A stretch of DNA of 64,000 nucleotides from Parahaliea mediterranea (GCF_017255185.1 NZ_JAFKCZ010000003.1:62001-126000), one strand, 5' to 3'. Counted from the stretch's first letter, positions 1 to 8,533 are shown. The notes: generated by a model from the sequence alone, not told the origin. Made by a program: numbers and translations.

Positions 1-490
1 GATGGTCACCGACAACCTGCAGCTGACCTTCGGCGCGGCCTACGCCGACACCGAAATCGAGGACAGCGGCCTGCGCGTGGCCCCCTGTGGCAGCCGCGCC
101 TGCACCCCGACCGACCCCTCCGCCGGCGGCGGCTTCGTGTTCGTCGACGGCAATCCCTTCCCCAACGCGCCGGAGACCACCTTCAACTTCACCGTCTCCT
201 ATACCGTGCCGGTGGGACGCGAGGGCGAGCTGTTCGCCTTTACCGACTGGTCCTACCAGGGCGACACCCAGATTTTCCTCTACGACGCCAAGGAGTTTCG
301 CACCGACGGCCAGTACGAGGGCGGCGTGCGCCTGGGCTGGCGCATGCGCGACCACAGCTATGAGATCGCGCTGTTTGGCCGCAACATCACCGACGAGGAA
401 AACGTGCAGGGCGCCATCGACTTCAACAACCTGACCGGCTTCACCAACGAGCCGCGGGTGTGGGGCGTCTCCCTGGCCACCGAGTTCTGA
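1..490 (+). CDS. TonB-dependent receptor, C-terminal fragment (runs in from left edge)
   Basis: Only the last ~163 residues are in the window and the frame is open to the left edge. The fragment has alternating beta-strand character. It ends in a typical TonB-receptor last strand (GVSLATEF, terminal Phe), preceded by a GRNITDEEN turn common in SusC/OMR-type barrels. Receptors of this family pull scarce substrates through the outer membrane using TonB-ExbBD energy. The next genes (sugar transporter, ribokinase, nucleoside permease) suggest a nucleoside or riboside substrate, but that rests on context only. A strong inverted repeat follows the stop codon. Confidence 0.85.
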   Translation, partial: MVTDNLQLTFGAAYADTEIEDSGLRVAPCGSRACTPTDPSAGGGFVFVDGNPFPNAPETTFNFTVSYTVPVGREGELFAFTDWSYQGDTQIFLYDAKEFRTDGQYEGGVRLGWRMRDHSYEIALFGRNITDEENVQGAIDFNNLTGFTNEPRVWGVSLATEF

Positions 491-548
491 GCCGCTGCCG
501 GCGGTGGCCGGCATAGCGCGCCCCCGGACCTTCTTCTACACTGGTGGC

Positions 549-585
549 GGGCCACGGGCAAAACCCCGGGGTTTGCCCGTGGCCC
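549..585. terminator. Near-perfect 18-bp inverted repeat after the TonB receptor
   Basis: The left arm (549-567) and right arm (568-585, GGGGTTTGCCCGTGGCCC) are complementary except for one extra A, with almost no loop. It lies 58 bp after the receptor stop and 67 bp before the transporter start. No T-run follows, so it may be a factor-assisted terminator or an mRNA-stabilising hairpin that separates expression of the receptor from the downstream genes. Confidence 0.5.
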
Positions 586-651
586 CAACATGAATCGTGT
601 GAATGACGGAGGTTCAGTATCCCGTAAAAAGACAACAACAGAGGGCTGACC

Positions 652-1653
652 ATGTTTATCGTCGAGAGCTATGCCGTCGCGGTGGCGCTGTGCTTCGTCA
701 CCATGCTGTGCTGGGGCTCCTGGGCCAATACCCAGAAGTTCGCCACCCAGGAGTGGCGCTTCCAGCTGTTCTACTGGGACTATTCCATCGGGGTGCTGCT
801 GCTGGCGCTGTTGCTGGCATTTACCCTGGGCAGCAACGGCGAGGCCGGGCGGGCCTTCACCGCGGATATTTCCCAGGCCAGCGGGGACGCCATCCGCATG
901 GCCCTGCTCGGGGGCGCGGTGTTCAACCTGGCCAATATCCTGCTGGTGGTGGCCATCGACATTGCCGGCATGGCGGTGGCCTTCCCGGTGGGCATCGGCC
1001 TGGCGCTGGTGATCGGCGTGCTGGCCAACTACGACCCGGCCCAGGTCAACAGCCCCGCCCTGCTGTTCCTCGGCGTGGGCCTGGTGGTGGTGGCCATTGT
1101 GCTGGACTCAATCATCTACCGCCGGGTGCCGGGGGAAAGCTCGACCCGGGTGGGCAAGGGCCTGACCATCTCGGTGATCGCCGGGATCACCATGGGTTTC
1201 TTTTACCGCTTTGTGGCCCAATCCATGTCCTTCGACTTCGCCGACCCGGAACCCGGACTGATGACGCCCTACTCCGCCGGGGTGATCTTCGCCATCGGCC
1301 TGCTGCTGTCCAACCTGCTGTTCCTGGTGCCGCTGATGTACCGGCCAATCAGCGGCGAGCCGGCCAAACCCGGCGAGTACTTCAGCCGCGGCACCCCACG
1401 GCTGCACCTGGTGGGCATTCTCGGGGGCGCGATCTGGGCCACCGGTTTCTGTTTTAACATCATCGCCGCCGGCAAGGCCGGTTACGCCGTGTCCTACGGC
1501 CTCGGTCAGGGGGCGACCATGGTGGCGGCCTTCTGGGGCGTATTCATCTGGAAGGAGTTCAAGGACACACCCCGCGGGACCGGCCATTTGATCACTGCCA
1601 TGTTCGCCTGCTTCCTCGTGGGCCTGGGCATGATCATCTATTCCAACCTGTAG
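652..1653 (+). CDS. GRP/RhaT-like sugar transporter of the drug/metabolite transporter superfamily
   Basis: A 333-residue, almost wholly hydrophobic protein with about ten predicted membrane segments. The N-terminal pattern (CWGSWANTQKF) is typical of the glucose/ribose porter and RhaT-like branch of the DMT superfamily. A GAGGG element sits upstream of ATG 652. Ribokinase starts 13 bp after the stop, so the two are almost certainly co-transcribed. Ribose, or another pentose released from nucleosides, is the most economical substrate guess. The family call is solid; the substrate is inference from neighbours. Confidence 0.8.
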   Translation: MFIVESYAVAVALCFVTMLCWGSWANTQKFATQEWRFQLFYWDYSIGVLLLALLLAFTLGSNGEAGRAFTADISQASGDAIRMALLGGAVFNLANILLVVAIDIAGMAVAFPVGIGLALVIGVLANYDPAQVNSPALLFLGVGLVVVAIVLDSIIYRRVPGESSTRVGKGLTISVIAGITMGFFYRFVAQSMSFDFADPEPGLMTPYSAGVIFAIGLLLSNLLFLVPLMYRPISGEPAKPGEYFSRGTPRLHLVGILGGAIWATGFCFNIIAAGKAGYAVSYGLGQGATMVAAFWGVFIWKEFKDTPRGTGHLITAMFACFLVGLGMIIYSNL

Positions 1654-1665
1654 GAGAGAACGGGC

Positions 1666-2610
1666 ATGGCGCAACTGGTGGTAATCGGCTCCAGCAATAC
1701 CGACATGATCCTGCAGGTCCCCCACCTGCCCGGCCCCGGGGAAACCGTGCTCGGCGGCACGTTCAGCACCGCCCCGGGCGGCAAGGGCGCCAACCAGGCG
1801 GTGGCCGCCGCCCGCGCCGGGGCCGATGTCAGCCTGGTGGCCTGCGTGGGCCGGGACAGTTTCGGCGAACAGGCGCTGGCGGGCTTCGCCGCCGAGGGCA
1901 TCGATACCCGCCACTGCGTGGTGGATGATGATACCCCGTCGGGGGTCGCCCACATTTTTGTCGCCGCCGACGGTGAAAACGCCATCGGCGTCGCCTCCGG
2001 CGCCAATGCCCGGCTCGGCATCCGCCACCTGCAATCGGCCCGGTCGCTGCTGCGCAAGGCGACAGTGCTCCTGCTGCAGCTGGAGAGCCCGCTGGACACG
2101 GTGATCGAGGCGGCGAGAATGGGCCGCGCCGCGGACACCGTGGTCATCCTCAACCCCGCGCCGGCCTGTGAACTGCCCGCCGACCTCTACCCCCTGCTGG
2201 ATATGATCACCCCCAACGAATCCGAGGTGGAGGCCCTGACCGGCATCGCCGTGCGCGACGCCGCCAGCGCCGCCGCGGCCGCCGCCGTGCTACACGATCG
2301 CGGGGTAAACACCGTGCTGGTCACCCGCGCCGCCCGCGGCGTGTACTTGTCGCAGCGCGACGGGCACAATGCCGCCCGGGGCCGGCTGTTCGACGCCTTC
2401 GCCGTCGACGCGGTGGACACCACCGCCGCCGGCGATGTGTTCAACGGCTGCCTCGCCGCGGCCCTGACCCGGGGCGGCGGCCTGGAAGCGGCGATCCGCT
2501 TCGCCCAGGGCGCCGCAGCGCTGTCGGTGCAAACCCTGGGCGCGCAAACCAGCGCGCCGACACGAACCGCCATCGAAACCTTTGTACAGCACGCGTTTGA
2601 CCCACACTGA
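1666..2610 (+). CDS. rbsK: Ribokinase (PfkB family)
   Basis: Phosphorylates ribose at O5 with ATP, feeding the pentose phosphate and PRPP pools. The 314-residue length fits. The PfkB signatures are visible: the N-terminal GGKGAN motif at residues 38-43 and the C-terminal DTTAAGDVFNG motif with the catalytic Asp at 257. A GGAGAGA ribosome site precedes ATG 1666. It lies between the GRP-type transporter and the purine nucleoside permease in one tight operon, which supports ribose from nucleosides as the physiological substrate. Another PfkB sugar kinase specificity cannot be excluded. Confidence 0.88.
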   Translation: MAQLVVIGSSNTDMILQVPHLPGPGETVLGGTFSTAPGGKGANQAVAAARAGADVSLVACVGRDSFGEQALAGFAAEGIDTRHCVVDDDTPSGVAHIFVAADGENAIGVASGANARLGIRHLQSARSLLRKATVLLLQLESPLDTVIEAARMGRAADTVVILNPAPACELPADLYPLLDMITPNESEVEALTGIAVRDAASAAAAAAVLHDRGVNTVLVTRAARGVYLSQRDGHNAARGRLFDAFAVDAVDTTAAGDVFNGCLAAALTRGGGLEAAIRFAQGAAALSVQTLGAQTSAPTRTAIETFVQHAFDPH

Positions 2611-2622
2611 CCGGATGCCAAC

Positions 2623-3690
2623 ATGACCCGAATATTTGCCACGCTGTCCCTGTTCGCGCTCCTGCTACTGCCGCTGTCGAGCACCACCGCCCGCGAAGCC
2701 CAGCCCCCCCTACCGGTCAAGGTGGTAGTGGTTACCATGTTCGAAACCGGCGAGGACAGCGGCGACGCCGCCGGCGAGTTCCAGCGCTGGCACGAGCGCC
2801 TGCCCCTGGATACCGTGTTCCCCGCCCCGCACATGCACCACGATATCCACTACAACAAGGACATGGGCGTGCTCGGCATCGTCACCGGCATGGGCACCGC
2901 CAACGCCGCGGCCAACGTCATGGCCCTGGGGCTGGACCCGCGCTTCGACCTCAGCCGCGCCTACTGGCTGGTGGCCGGCATTTCCGGCTTCGACCCCAAC
3001 GACGCCTCCCTGGGCTCGGTGGCCTGGGCGGAGTACCTGGTGGATGGCGACCTGGCCCACGAGATCGACGCCCGGGAAATTCCCGAGGACTGGGACACCG
3101 GCTACTTCCCCCTGTTCAGCCAGGGCCCCGGCGACCCCGCGCGCAAGAGCTACAACCTGGGGGAAGTCTTCCAGCTCAACGGCGCCCTGGTGGACTGGGC
3201 CTACGGCCTCACCCGCGACATGCAATTGCCGGACGACCCCGCCCTCGCCGCCACCCGCAAGCTGTACCCGGAATACCCCGTGGCCCAGCGCAAGCCCTTC
3301 GTGCTCAAGGGCGACCAGCTCGCGGCCATGACCTTCTGGCACGGCGAGCTGCTCAACGACTGGGCCAATGAGTGGACCGACTACTGGACCGACGGCCAGG
3401 GCGAATTCGTGAGCTCGGCGATGGAGGACACCGGCACCTTCCAGTCCCTGAGTTACCTGCACGAGGCTGGCCGGGTCGACAAGCATCGCGTGCTGGTGCT
3501 GCGCACCGCCTCCAACTTCACCATGCCGCCCAAGGGCAAGTCCGCCGCCGAATACCTGCGGGAGGAGCAGCACGACAGCTACGCCGGCCTGGACGCGGCG
3601 CTGGAAAACGCCTACCTGGTGGGCAGCGCGGTGGTGAAGGAACTGGTGAACAACTGGGAACGTTACGCCGGGACCATTCCCTCGCGCTGA
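2623..3690 (+). CDS. Secreted purine nucleoside permease (NUP family)
   Basis: A 355-residue protein with an N-terminal signal peptide (hydrophobic core about residues 5-20), then a NUP-family domain: the PVKVVVVTMFETGED start, GIVTGMGTANAAANVMALGLD and the WLVAGISGFDPN block. Despite the name 'permease' (from a yeast homologue) the fold resembles nucleoside phosphorylases, and it has no obvious transmembrane segments beyond the signal. I infer a periplasmic nucleoside-binding or -cleaving role that supplies ribose to the two upstream genes. It starts 12 bp after ribokinase. Confidence 0.8.
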   Translation: MTRIFATLSLFALLLLPLSSTTAREAQPPLPVKVVVVTMFETGEDSGDAAGEFQRWHERLPLDTVFPAPHMHHDIHYNKDMGVLGIVTGMGTANAAANVMALGLDPRFDLSRAYWLVAGISGFDPNDASLGSVAWAEYLVDGDLAHEIDAREIPEDWDTGYFPLFSQGPGDPARKSYNLGEVFQLNGALVDWAYGLTRDMQLPDDPALAATRKLYPEYPVAQRKPFVLKGDQLAAMTFWHGELLNDWANEWTDYWTDGQGEFVSSAMEDTGTFQSLSYLHEAGRVDKHRVLVLRTASNFTMPPKGKSAAEYLREEQHDSYAGLDAALENAYLVGSAVVKELVNNWERYAGTIPSR

Positions 3691-3813
3691 GTTCCCGCTC
3701 CCATACGCCACTATTTCACAGTTTCTATCGGTACTTTTTACGCCACTTGACAACTCCCCGCCGCTACACTACGGATTGTTATGGGAAGCAAAAGCAGTAG
3801 GTAGAGGGTTACG

Positions 3814-3999
3814 ATGCAACGACGCGACCGAGGCAAGGCTAGCCTGGTGGAATTTCTCCGCAGCATCAAGTTCAGCCACGAAACGACTGCACACAGCGGG
3901 CAGCGCTGCAGCACGCACTTCGCCGATTTCGAACAGCGCGCGCGCACCCGCCGCCAGTACAGTCACGAGGACGCCGAACTGGTTCGCAGCGCGAACTAG
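3814..3999 (+). CDS. Small hypothetical protein, 61 residues
   Basis: An isolated small ORF rich in Arg, Ser and His, with no family I recognise. It begins with MQRRDRGKASLVEFLRSIKF and has no signal peptide or membrane segment. A weak AGAGGG-like element precedes ATG 3814, and a consensus -35 hexamer TTGACA lies at 3747-3752 with only a poor -10 (about 3770-3775). It sits alone between two opposed operons. It could be a real small regulator-like protein or a chance frame. Confidence 0.4.
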   Translation: MQRRDRGKASLVEFLRSIKFSHETTAHSGQRCSTHFADFEQRARTRRQYSHEDAELVRSAN

Positions 4000-4034
4000 C
4001 ACTCCCCCGGGGAGCGCCAGCCGCCGCACGCCAC

Positions 4035-4802
4035 TCATTTCTCGCTGGTTTTCACCAGCGCGTGCCGGTACAGCTCGGCATAAATCCGCTCCGCCTCCTC
4101 ACACAGGGCCTCGTAGCGGGCGGGTATGGCCACCTCCGACAGGGGCGTTTCCGCCGGGGCCTCGAATCCGGTGGACTGCTCCACCGAGGCGTACCAGTGC
4201 GGCGCCCACACCCCGTCGCTGTCCCGCGGCCCCGCCGGCCAGCCCAGCATCCCCTCGCTAAAAGGAATGCCCACCCGCGCGCAGAGGGCGCGCAGGCTCT
4301 TTTCGGGGGCCCGCAGCGTCTCCAGGGAATCGATCACCGGCGGCGCCTCGCCGGTGCGATCGGCCTCTCGCTGGAACAGCGCCCACTGCTGGGGGAAACC
4401 GATTTCCTCGAGAGCGAAGTCCGGCCGCACCTTGGCGTAGGAGGCGATAATGCGCCGGGGTTCGCGGATCAGGAAGCAGTTGCTTAGCGAGTCGGTCCAG
4501 TCCAGGGCGATCTGCGGCAGCATGTGCTGGGTCATGTGCTTCTGGTAGAACACCCGCGTGGTCGCCGCGTCGGTCCCGGCGGGCAAACCGCGGCAGAGCT
4601 GCTCCGCCACCACCCGCCAGTCGCAATCCTGGGACGCCATGACGGCCTCCCCCGCCGGGTGCTCCAGGCCGGTGGCTTTCAGGTAGTGGCCGTAAAGCGG
4701 CTCGTCCACCACCGCGGTATCGTCGCGGTTCTCAAAGGCCCGCATCAGAGCCGTGCTGATATTGCGCGGCCCCGACCACATGGCGATACGCACCACGTCC
4801 AT
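4035..4802 (-). CDS. Sulfotransferase-like P-loop protein
   Basis: A 255-residue protein starting at ATG 4802 (GTG 4808 in the same frame is an alternative that would overlap the upstream gene). The N-terminus MDVVRIAMWSGPRNISTALM holds the phosphosulfate-binding-like loop (PRNISTALM), followed by DEPLYGHYLKATG, and ends with an amphipathic helix. It is the second gene of a two-gene unit, 2 bp after the aminotransferase stop. Plant branched-chain aminotransferase-like (BCAL) proteins carry, from memory, a closely similar domain fused to a class IV aminotransferase, so the pair probably acts together. The substrate is unknown. Confidence 0.75.
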   Translation of the reverse strand: MDVVRIAMWSGPRNISTALMRAFENRDDTAVVDEPLYGHYLKATGLEHPAGEAVMASQDCDWRVVAEQLCRGLPAGTDAATTRVFYQKHMTQHMLPQIALDWTDSLSNCFLIREPRRIIASYAKVRPDFALEEIGFPQQWALFQREADRTGEAPPVIDSLETLRAPEKSLRALCARVGIPFSEGMLGWPAGPRDSDGVWAPHWYASVEQSTGFEAPAETPLSEVAIPARYEALCEEAERIYAELYRHALVKTSEK

Positions 4803-4804
4803 AG

Positions 4805-5740
4805 TCACGCCCTCGGGTGGCCCTTGCCGGGCCCGGTAATGTAACGCTGCACCACTTCCCGGTACTGGGCCTGCAGGCGCTTGATCACCGGCCGCTCGCC
4901 GCCCTCGCCAATGACGCGCCCGTCCACTTCGGTGACCGGCACCAAACCGGCAAAGGTGCCGGTGACAAAGGCCTCCTCGGCGTTGTAAACGTCGGTAAGG
5001 GTGAAGTTGGTCTCGCGCACCGTCAGCCCCAGCTCGCGCCCCATCTCCAGCACCTTGCCGCGGGTGATGCCGTCCAGGCAGTAGTCGCCGGTGGAGGTCC
5101 AGATCTCGCCGCGGCGCACGATGAAAAAGTGGGTGGAGTTGCAGGTGGCCACGAAACCGTGGGGGTCCAGCATCAGCGCCTCGTCGTAGCTGGCCTTGGC
5201 GGCCTGGATGCAGGCGCCGATACAGTTCAGCTTGGAGTGGGTGTTGAGGGTGGGGTCCTGTACGTCGGAATAGCCCCGGCGCACGTATACCGTGTACAGG
5301 CGCACGCCCTTCTCCACCGTCTCCGGCAGGGCCTCCTTGTACTCGGGGATGATCACCACCGTGGGCGGGGTAATGGTCATGCGCGGGTCCTGGTAGGGCG
5401 TGGCCTTCACTCCCCGGGACACCATCAGGCGGATATGCACGCCCTCCTCCATGCCGTTGGCCGCCAGCAGGCGGTAGAGGCGGCGGGTGAGCTCCTCTTT
5501 GGTGAAATCCGGCTGGAAATCCAGGGTTTTCATGCCCTCGAACAGGCGTTCCAAATGGCGCTCCAGGAACAGCACGGTGCCGCCCTCGACCCGCAGGCCC
5601 TCCCAGACCCCGTCGCCGAGGATAAAGCCGGAGTCGAACACCGAAATCTTCGCCTCCTGCCGGGGAAAGTGCTCGCCGTTGATCTCGATGAGGATGCTGT
5701 CGTTGCGGGGGTCCCCCGCGTATTCGTGGGTGCCTTTCAT
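4805..5740 (-). CDS. Class IV (branched-chain/D-amino-acid type) PLP aminotransferase
   Basis: A 311-residue fold-type IV PLP enzyme. SVFDSGFILGDGVWEGLRV (residues 33-51) is the substrate-side strand motif, LNTHSKLNCI carries the Schiff-base Lys at about 170, and LDGITRGKVLEM is the cofactor phosphate region. The usual 'E' in the motif after the Lys (VxExxxxNIF, which contacts the pyridine N) reads FVATCNSTHFF, so that Glu appears replaced. It is translated just ahead of the sulfotransferase-like gene with a 2-bp gap. The substrate is not predictable; it is unlikely to be housekeeping IlvE. Confidence 0.85.
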   Translation of the reverse strand: MKGTHEYAGDPRNDSILIEINGEHFPRQEAKISVFDSGFILGDGVWEGLRVEGGTVLFLERHLERLFEGMKTLDFQPDFTKEELTRRLYRLLAANGMEEGVHIRLMVSRGVKATPYQDPRMTITPPTVVIIPEYKEALPETVEKGVRLYTVYVRRGYSDVQDPTLNTHSKLNCIGACIQAAKASYDEALMLDPHGFVATCNSTHFFIVRRGEIWTSTGDYCLDGITRGKVLEMGRELGLTVRETNFTLTDVYNAEEAFVTGTFAGLVPVTEVDGRVIGEGGERPVIKRLQAQYREVVQRYITGPGKGHPRA

Positions 5741-5930
5741 ATCGTCTCCTGTCTACGGCGAAGTCTGCGGCGAAAACCGCGGGGGATGCCCGCGGCGAAT
5801 GCCCGCGGCGACGTCGCCGGGTGTTCGGCAAAGGCGAAACATTGTGCGCCAGCGCCCGCCGCAAGTACACCACCCCCAACGGGTGAGTCCGCCGCGGGAC
5901 CGGCGAGCGCCCCTGCGCCGGCCGCAACCG

Positions 5931-5939
5931 TGCTAGAAT
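5931..5939 (+). promoter_or_regulatory. Extended -10 promoter for cmoA
   Basis: TGCTAGAAT matches an extended -10 element (TGn plus TAGAAT) 34 bp before the GTG start of cmoA, with no convincing -35. The expected transcription start near 5946 lies downstream of an in-frame TTG at 5940, which argues for the GTG 5973 start. Confidence 0.55.
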
Positions 5940-5972
5940 TTGCCGCTCACAGTAACGCAGTGTGATCAAACC

Positions 5973-6704
5973 GTGTCCGACTCCCGCGACGACATCTACG
6001 CCGAACCCCTGGGCTCGCCGGGCCTGTTCCGCTTCGACGACAAGGTGGCCCAGGTCTTCCCCGACATGATCAAGCGCTCGGTGCCGGGTTATACCACCAT
6101 CGTGGCGATGACCGGACTGCTCGCCGGGCGCTACGCCACCGCCGGCAGCAGGCTCTACGACCTGGGCTGCTCCCTCGGGGCCTCGACCCTGGCCATGCGC
6201 CAGCACCTGCACTTCGACGATTGCCTGATCGTCGGCGTGGACAACTCCGAGGCCATGCTGTCCCGCTGCCGCTCGGTGATCGACACCGACAGCCACGACA
6301 CCCCGGTGTCGCTTGTCTGCGCCGACCTGCAGGACGTGGCCATCGAAAACGCCTCCGTCGTGGTGCTCAATTTCACCCTGCAGTTCGTGCCCGTGGAACA
6401 GCGCGATGCGATCATCAACCGCATCTACAACGGCCTTAAACCGGGGGGTATCATGGTGCTGTCGGAGAAGGTCACCTTCGAGGACCCCCACCTCGACGCC
6501 CTCAATATCGACCTGCACCACCAGTTCAAGCGCGCCAACGGCTACAGTGACCTGGAGATCGCCCAGAAGCGCAGCGCCCTGGAAAACGTGCTGCTGCCGG
6601 AGACCCTGGCGCAGCACAAGGCGCGCATCGCCGCGGCCGGCTTCGGCAGCTGCGACGTGTGGTTCCAGTGCTTCAATTTCGCCTCGCTCGTGGCCTTGAA
6701 GTGA
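5973..6704 (+). CDS. cmoA: Carboxy-S-adenosyl-L-methionine synthase CmoA
   Basis: Makes carboxy-SAM from SAM and prephenate for the cmo5U34 modification of tRNA wobble uridine. The 243-residue product aligns over its length with E. coli Cmo[22 protein letters not shown], the SAM loop [18 protein letters not shown] and [24 protein letters not shown] 5973 is chosen because TTG 5940 falls inside the likely promoter. The stop overlaps the cmoB start in a GTGA, so the two are translationally coupled. Confidence 0.93.
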   Translation: MSDSRDDIYAEPLGSPGLFRFDDKVAQVFPDMIKRSVPGYTTIVAMTGLLAGRYATAGSRLYDLGCSLGASTLAMRQHLHFDDCLIVGVDNSEAMLSRCRSVIDTDSHDTPVSLVCADLQDVAIENASVVVLNFTLQFVPVEQRDAIINRIYNGLKPGGIMVLSEKVTFEDPHLDALNIDLHHQFKRANGYSDLEIAQKRSALENVLLPETLAQHKARIAAAGFGSCDVWFQCFNFASLVALK

Positions 6705-7711
6705 ATTGCCCTGAAGTGAGTCGCGCTGACACCCTCGACTACCGCCCCCTGATAGAGCGCTGGCGCGACTCACCGTTGCAGCCCTGGGCCGCGCAGCTGC
6801 AAGAGCAGATCGCCGCCGGCCTGTCATTGCAGCGCTACGGCGACCTGCCCCGCTGGCTGGACGCGCTGGCGGCCCTGCCCGACATTGCCGTGAGCCACCG
6901 GGTGCTCGACGCCGCCCGGGTCGGCGCCGACTGCGAGCCCCCGCTGCCCGAGCCGGAGCGGGCGGCGCTGCGCGACACCCTGCAGCGGCTGCGCCCCTGG
7001 CGCAAGGGCCCCTTTGAGTTGTTTGGCGTGCACATCGACACCGAGTGGCGCTCGGACTGGAAGTGGGAGCGCATCGCCCCCCACCTGGATAACCTGGCCG
7101 GGCGCCGGGTTCTGGACGTGGGCTGTGGCAGCGGCTACCACTGCTGGCGCATGGCCGGCGCGGGCGCCGCGGAAGTGATCGGCATCGACCCGACACCGCT
7201 GTTCGTGGTGCAGTTCTGGGCCCTGCAAAAATACCTGCAACAGCCGCACACCTGGGTGTTGCCACTGGGCATCCAACACGTGCCGCCGGGACTGAGGGCC
7301 TTCGACACCGTGTTCTCCATGGGCGTGCTCTACCACCGGCGCTCGCCGATGGACCATCTCGCCGAACTGCGCGACTGCCTGCGCCCCGGCGGCCAGCTGG
7401 TACTCGAAACCCTGGTCATCGAGGGCGGCCCCGGCGACACCCTGGTCCCCGAGGGCCGCTACGCGCGCATGGGCAATGTGTGGTTCCTGCCCAGCGTGGA
7501 CACCCTGCTGGGCTGGTTGCGCAAGCTGGGCTTCGTCGACGCCAGCCTCGCGGACGTGGCGCCCACCACCAGCGACGAGCAGCGCGCCACCGACTGGATG
7601 CGCTTCCACTCCCTGGCCAACTTTCTCGACCCGGATGACGCCAGCCGCACCATCGAGGGCCATCCGGCGCCACGGCGCGCCGTGGTTACCGCGCGGGTAC
7701 CCGGGCAATGA
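6701..7711 (+). CDS. cmoB: tRNA U34 carboxymethyltransferase CmoB
   Basis: Transfers the carboxymethyl group from carboxy-SAM to ho5U34 of tRNA. Diagnostic blocks are [20 protein letters not shown], the methyltransferase loop [30 protein letters not shown] and [10 protein letters not shown] near the C-terminus. The start is either GTG 6701 (overlapping the cmoA stop; 336 residues) or GTG 6716. I prefer 6701 because of the GTGA coupling. It ends in an ATGA overlap with the next gene. Confidence 0.92.
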   Translation: MNCPEVSRADTLDYRPLIERWRDSPLQPWAAQLQEQIAAGLSLQRYGDLPRWLDALAALPDIAVSHRVLDAARVGADCEPPLPEPERAALRDTLQRLRPWRKGPFELFGVHIDTEWRSDWKWERIAPHLDNLAGRRVLDVGCGSGYHCWRMAGAGAAEVIGIDPTPLFVVQFWALQKYLQQPHTWVLPLGIQHVPPGLRAFDTVFSMGVLYHRRSPMDHLAELRDCLRPGGQLVLETLVIEGGPGDTLVPEGRYARMGNVWFLPSVDTLLGWLRKLGFVDASLADVAPTTSDEQRATDWMRFHSLANFLDPDDASRTIEGHPAPRRAVVTARVPGQ

Positions 7712-8190
7712 CCCTCAACGACGGCGCCCGCACCGGGGTGTTCTTCGGCGCGACTTCCGGGGTCATCACTCCCTGCGGGCTGCTGACCGGGCTCGCCGCG
7801 GGCACCGGCTCGATGTCCACCGTGGTCAGCGGCATTCTTATCGTGGCCATCGCCGACTCGATGTCCGACGCCCTGGGCATCCACCTGTCCGAGGAATCCG
7901 GGGCCAATCACAATTCCAGGCACGTGTGGACCGCCACCGCGGTGACCTTCCTCACCAAGCTGGTGGTCGCGCTGACTTTCATCGTGCCGTTTTTGCTGCT
8001 GCCGCTGACGGCCGCCACCATCGCGGCGCTGATCTGGGGCGCCCTGTTGCTGGCGCTGATGAGCTGGCAGATCGCCCGGCTGCAACAGACCCCGCCCTGG
8101 CCGGTCATCACCGAACACCTGAGTGTGGCCACGGCGGTCATCCTGGCCTCGCATTTTGTCGGCCTGTGGATCGGCCAGGCCTTCAGCTGA
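7708..8190 (+). CDS. VIT1/CCC1-like integral membrane protein
   Basis: A 160-residue protein with about four or five membrane helices. It carries VIT/CCC1-type features (TGVFFGATSGVITPCGLLTGLAAG, DSMSDALGIHLSEES). VIT proteins move iron or manganese, but this short bacterial form lacks the cytosolic metal-binding insert, so the ion is uncertain. It starts within the cmoB stop (ATGA) and is followed by the DUF2007 gene, giving a four-gene coupled unit. Confidence 0.7.
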   Translation: MTLNDGARTGVFFGATSGVITPCGLLTGLAAGTGSMSTVVSGILIVAIADSMSDALGIHLSEESGANHNSRHVWTATAVTFLTKLVVALTFIVPFLLLPLTAATIAALIWGALLLALMSWQIARLQQTPPWPVITEHLSVATAVILASHFVGLWIGQAFS

Positions 8191-8221
8191 TGTCGCCGCT
8201 GCCGCCCGGCCGGTTGGGCCC

Positions 8222-8533
8222 ATGAAGCCGGTGTTTTCCCACCCGCAGCTGGTCGTGGTGGAACAGATGCGCGGCCTGCTCGAGCACCACGGCATCGACG
8301 CGGCACTGCGCAACCAGTACGCCGCCGGCGCCAGCGGCGAACTGGCGCCGATCGATACCTGGCCGGAACTGTGGCTGCGCCGGGAGGCAGATCGCGAGCG
8401 GGCGCTGGACCTTATTGAGCAACAGCAGCAACCCGTGATGGATGCCGACTGGCAGTGTCCGGCCTGCGGCGCCCACTCCCCCGCCACCTTCGATTGGTGC
8501 TGGCAGTGCGGCCGGGCGCCGGCCCCCGGCTAG
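8222..8533 (+). CDS. DUF2007 protein with C-terminal zinc ribbon
   Basis: 103 residues. The N-terminal half (VFSHPQLVVVEQMRGLLEHHGI...) is a DUF2007 'putative signal transducing' ferredoxin-like domain. The C-terminus has two Cys pairs, CPACG and CWQCG, forming a zinc ribbon. The start is ATG 8222. It ends 4 bp inside the converging lon gene. The function is unknown; the zinc ribbon suggests contact with protein or nucleic acid. Confidence 0.7.
   Translation: MKPVFSHPQLVVVEQMRGLLEHHGIDAALRNQYAAGASGELAPIDTWPELWLRREADRERALDLIEQQQQPVMDADWQCPACGAHSPATFDWCWQCGRAPAPG

Noticed and set aside
3747-3775. Strong promoter for the 61-residue ORF
   Set aside because: TTGACA is perfect, but the best -10 at 17 bp (TACGGA) is poor and TACACT is only 12 bp away; listed only as a note.
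4803-7265. A 1076-codon minus-strand open frame covering 4035-7265
   Set aside because: Only its last 255 codons (the sulfotransferase-like gene) look real. The rest runs antisense to cmoA/cmoB or in a shifted frame through the aminotransferase gene, as expected in GC-rich DNA.
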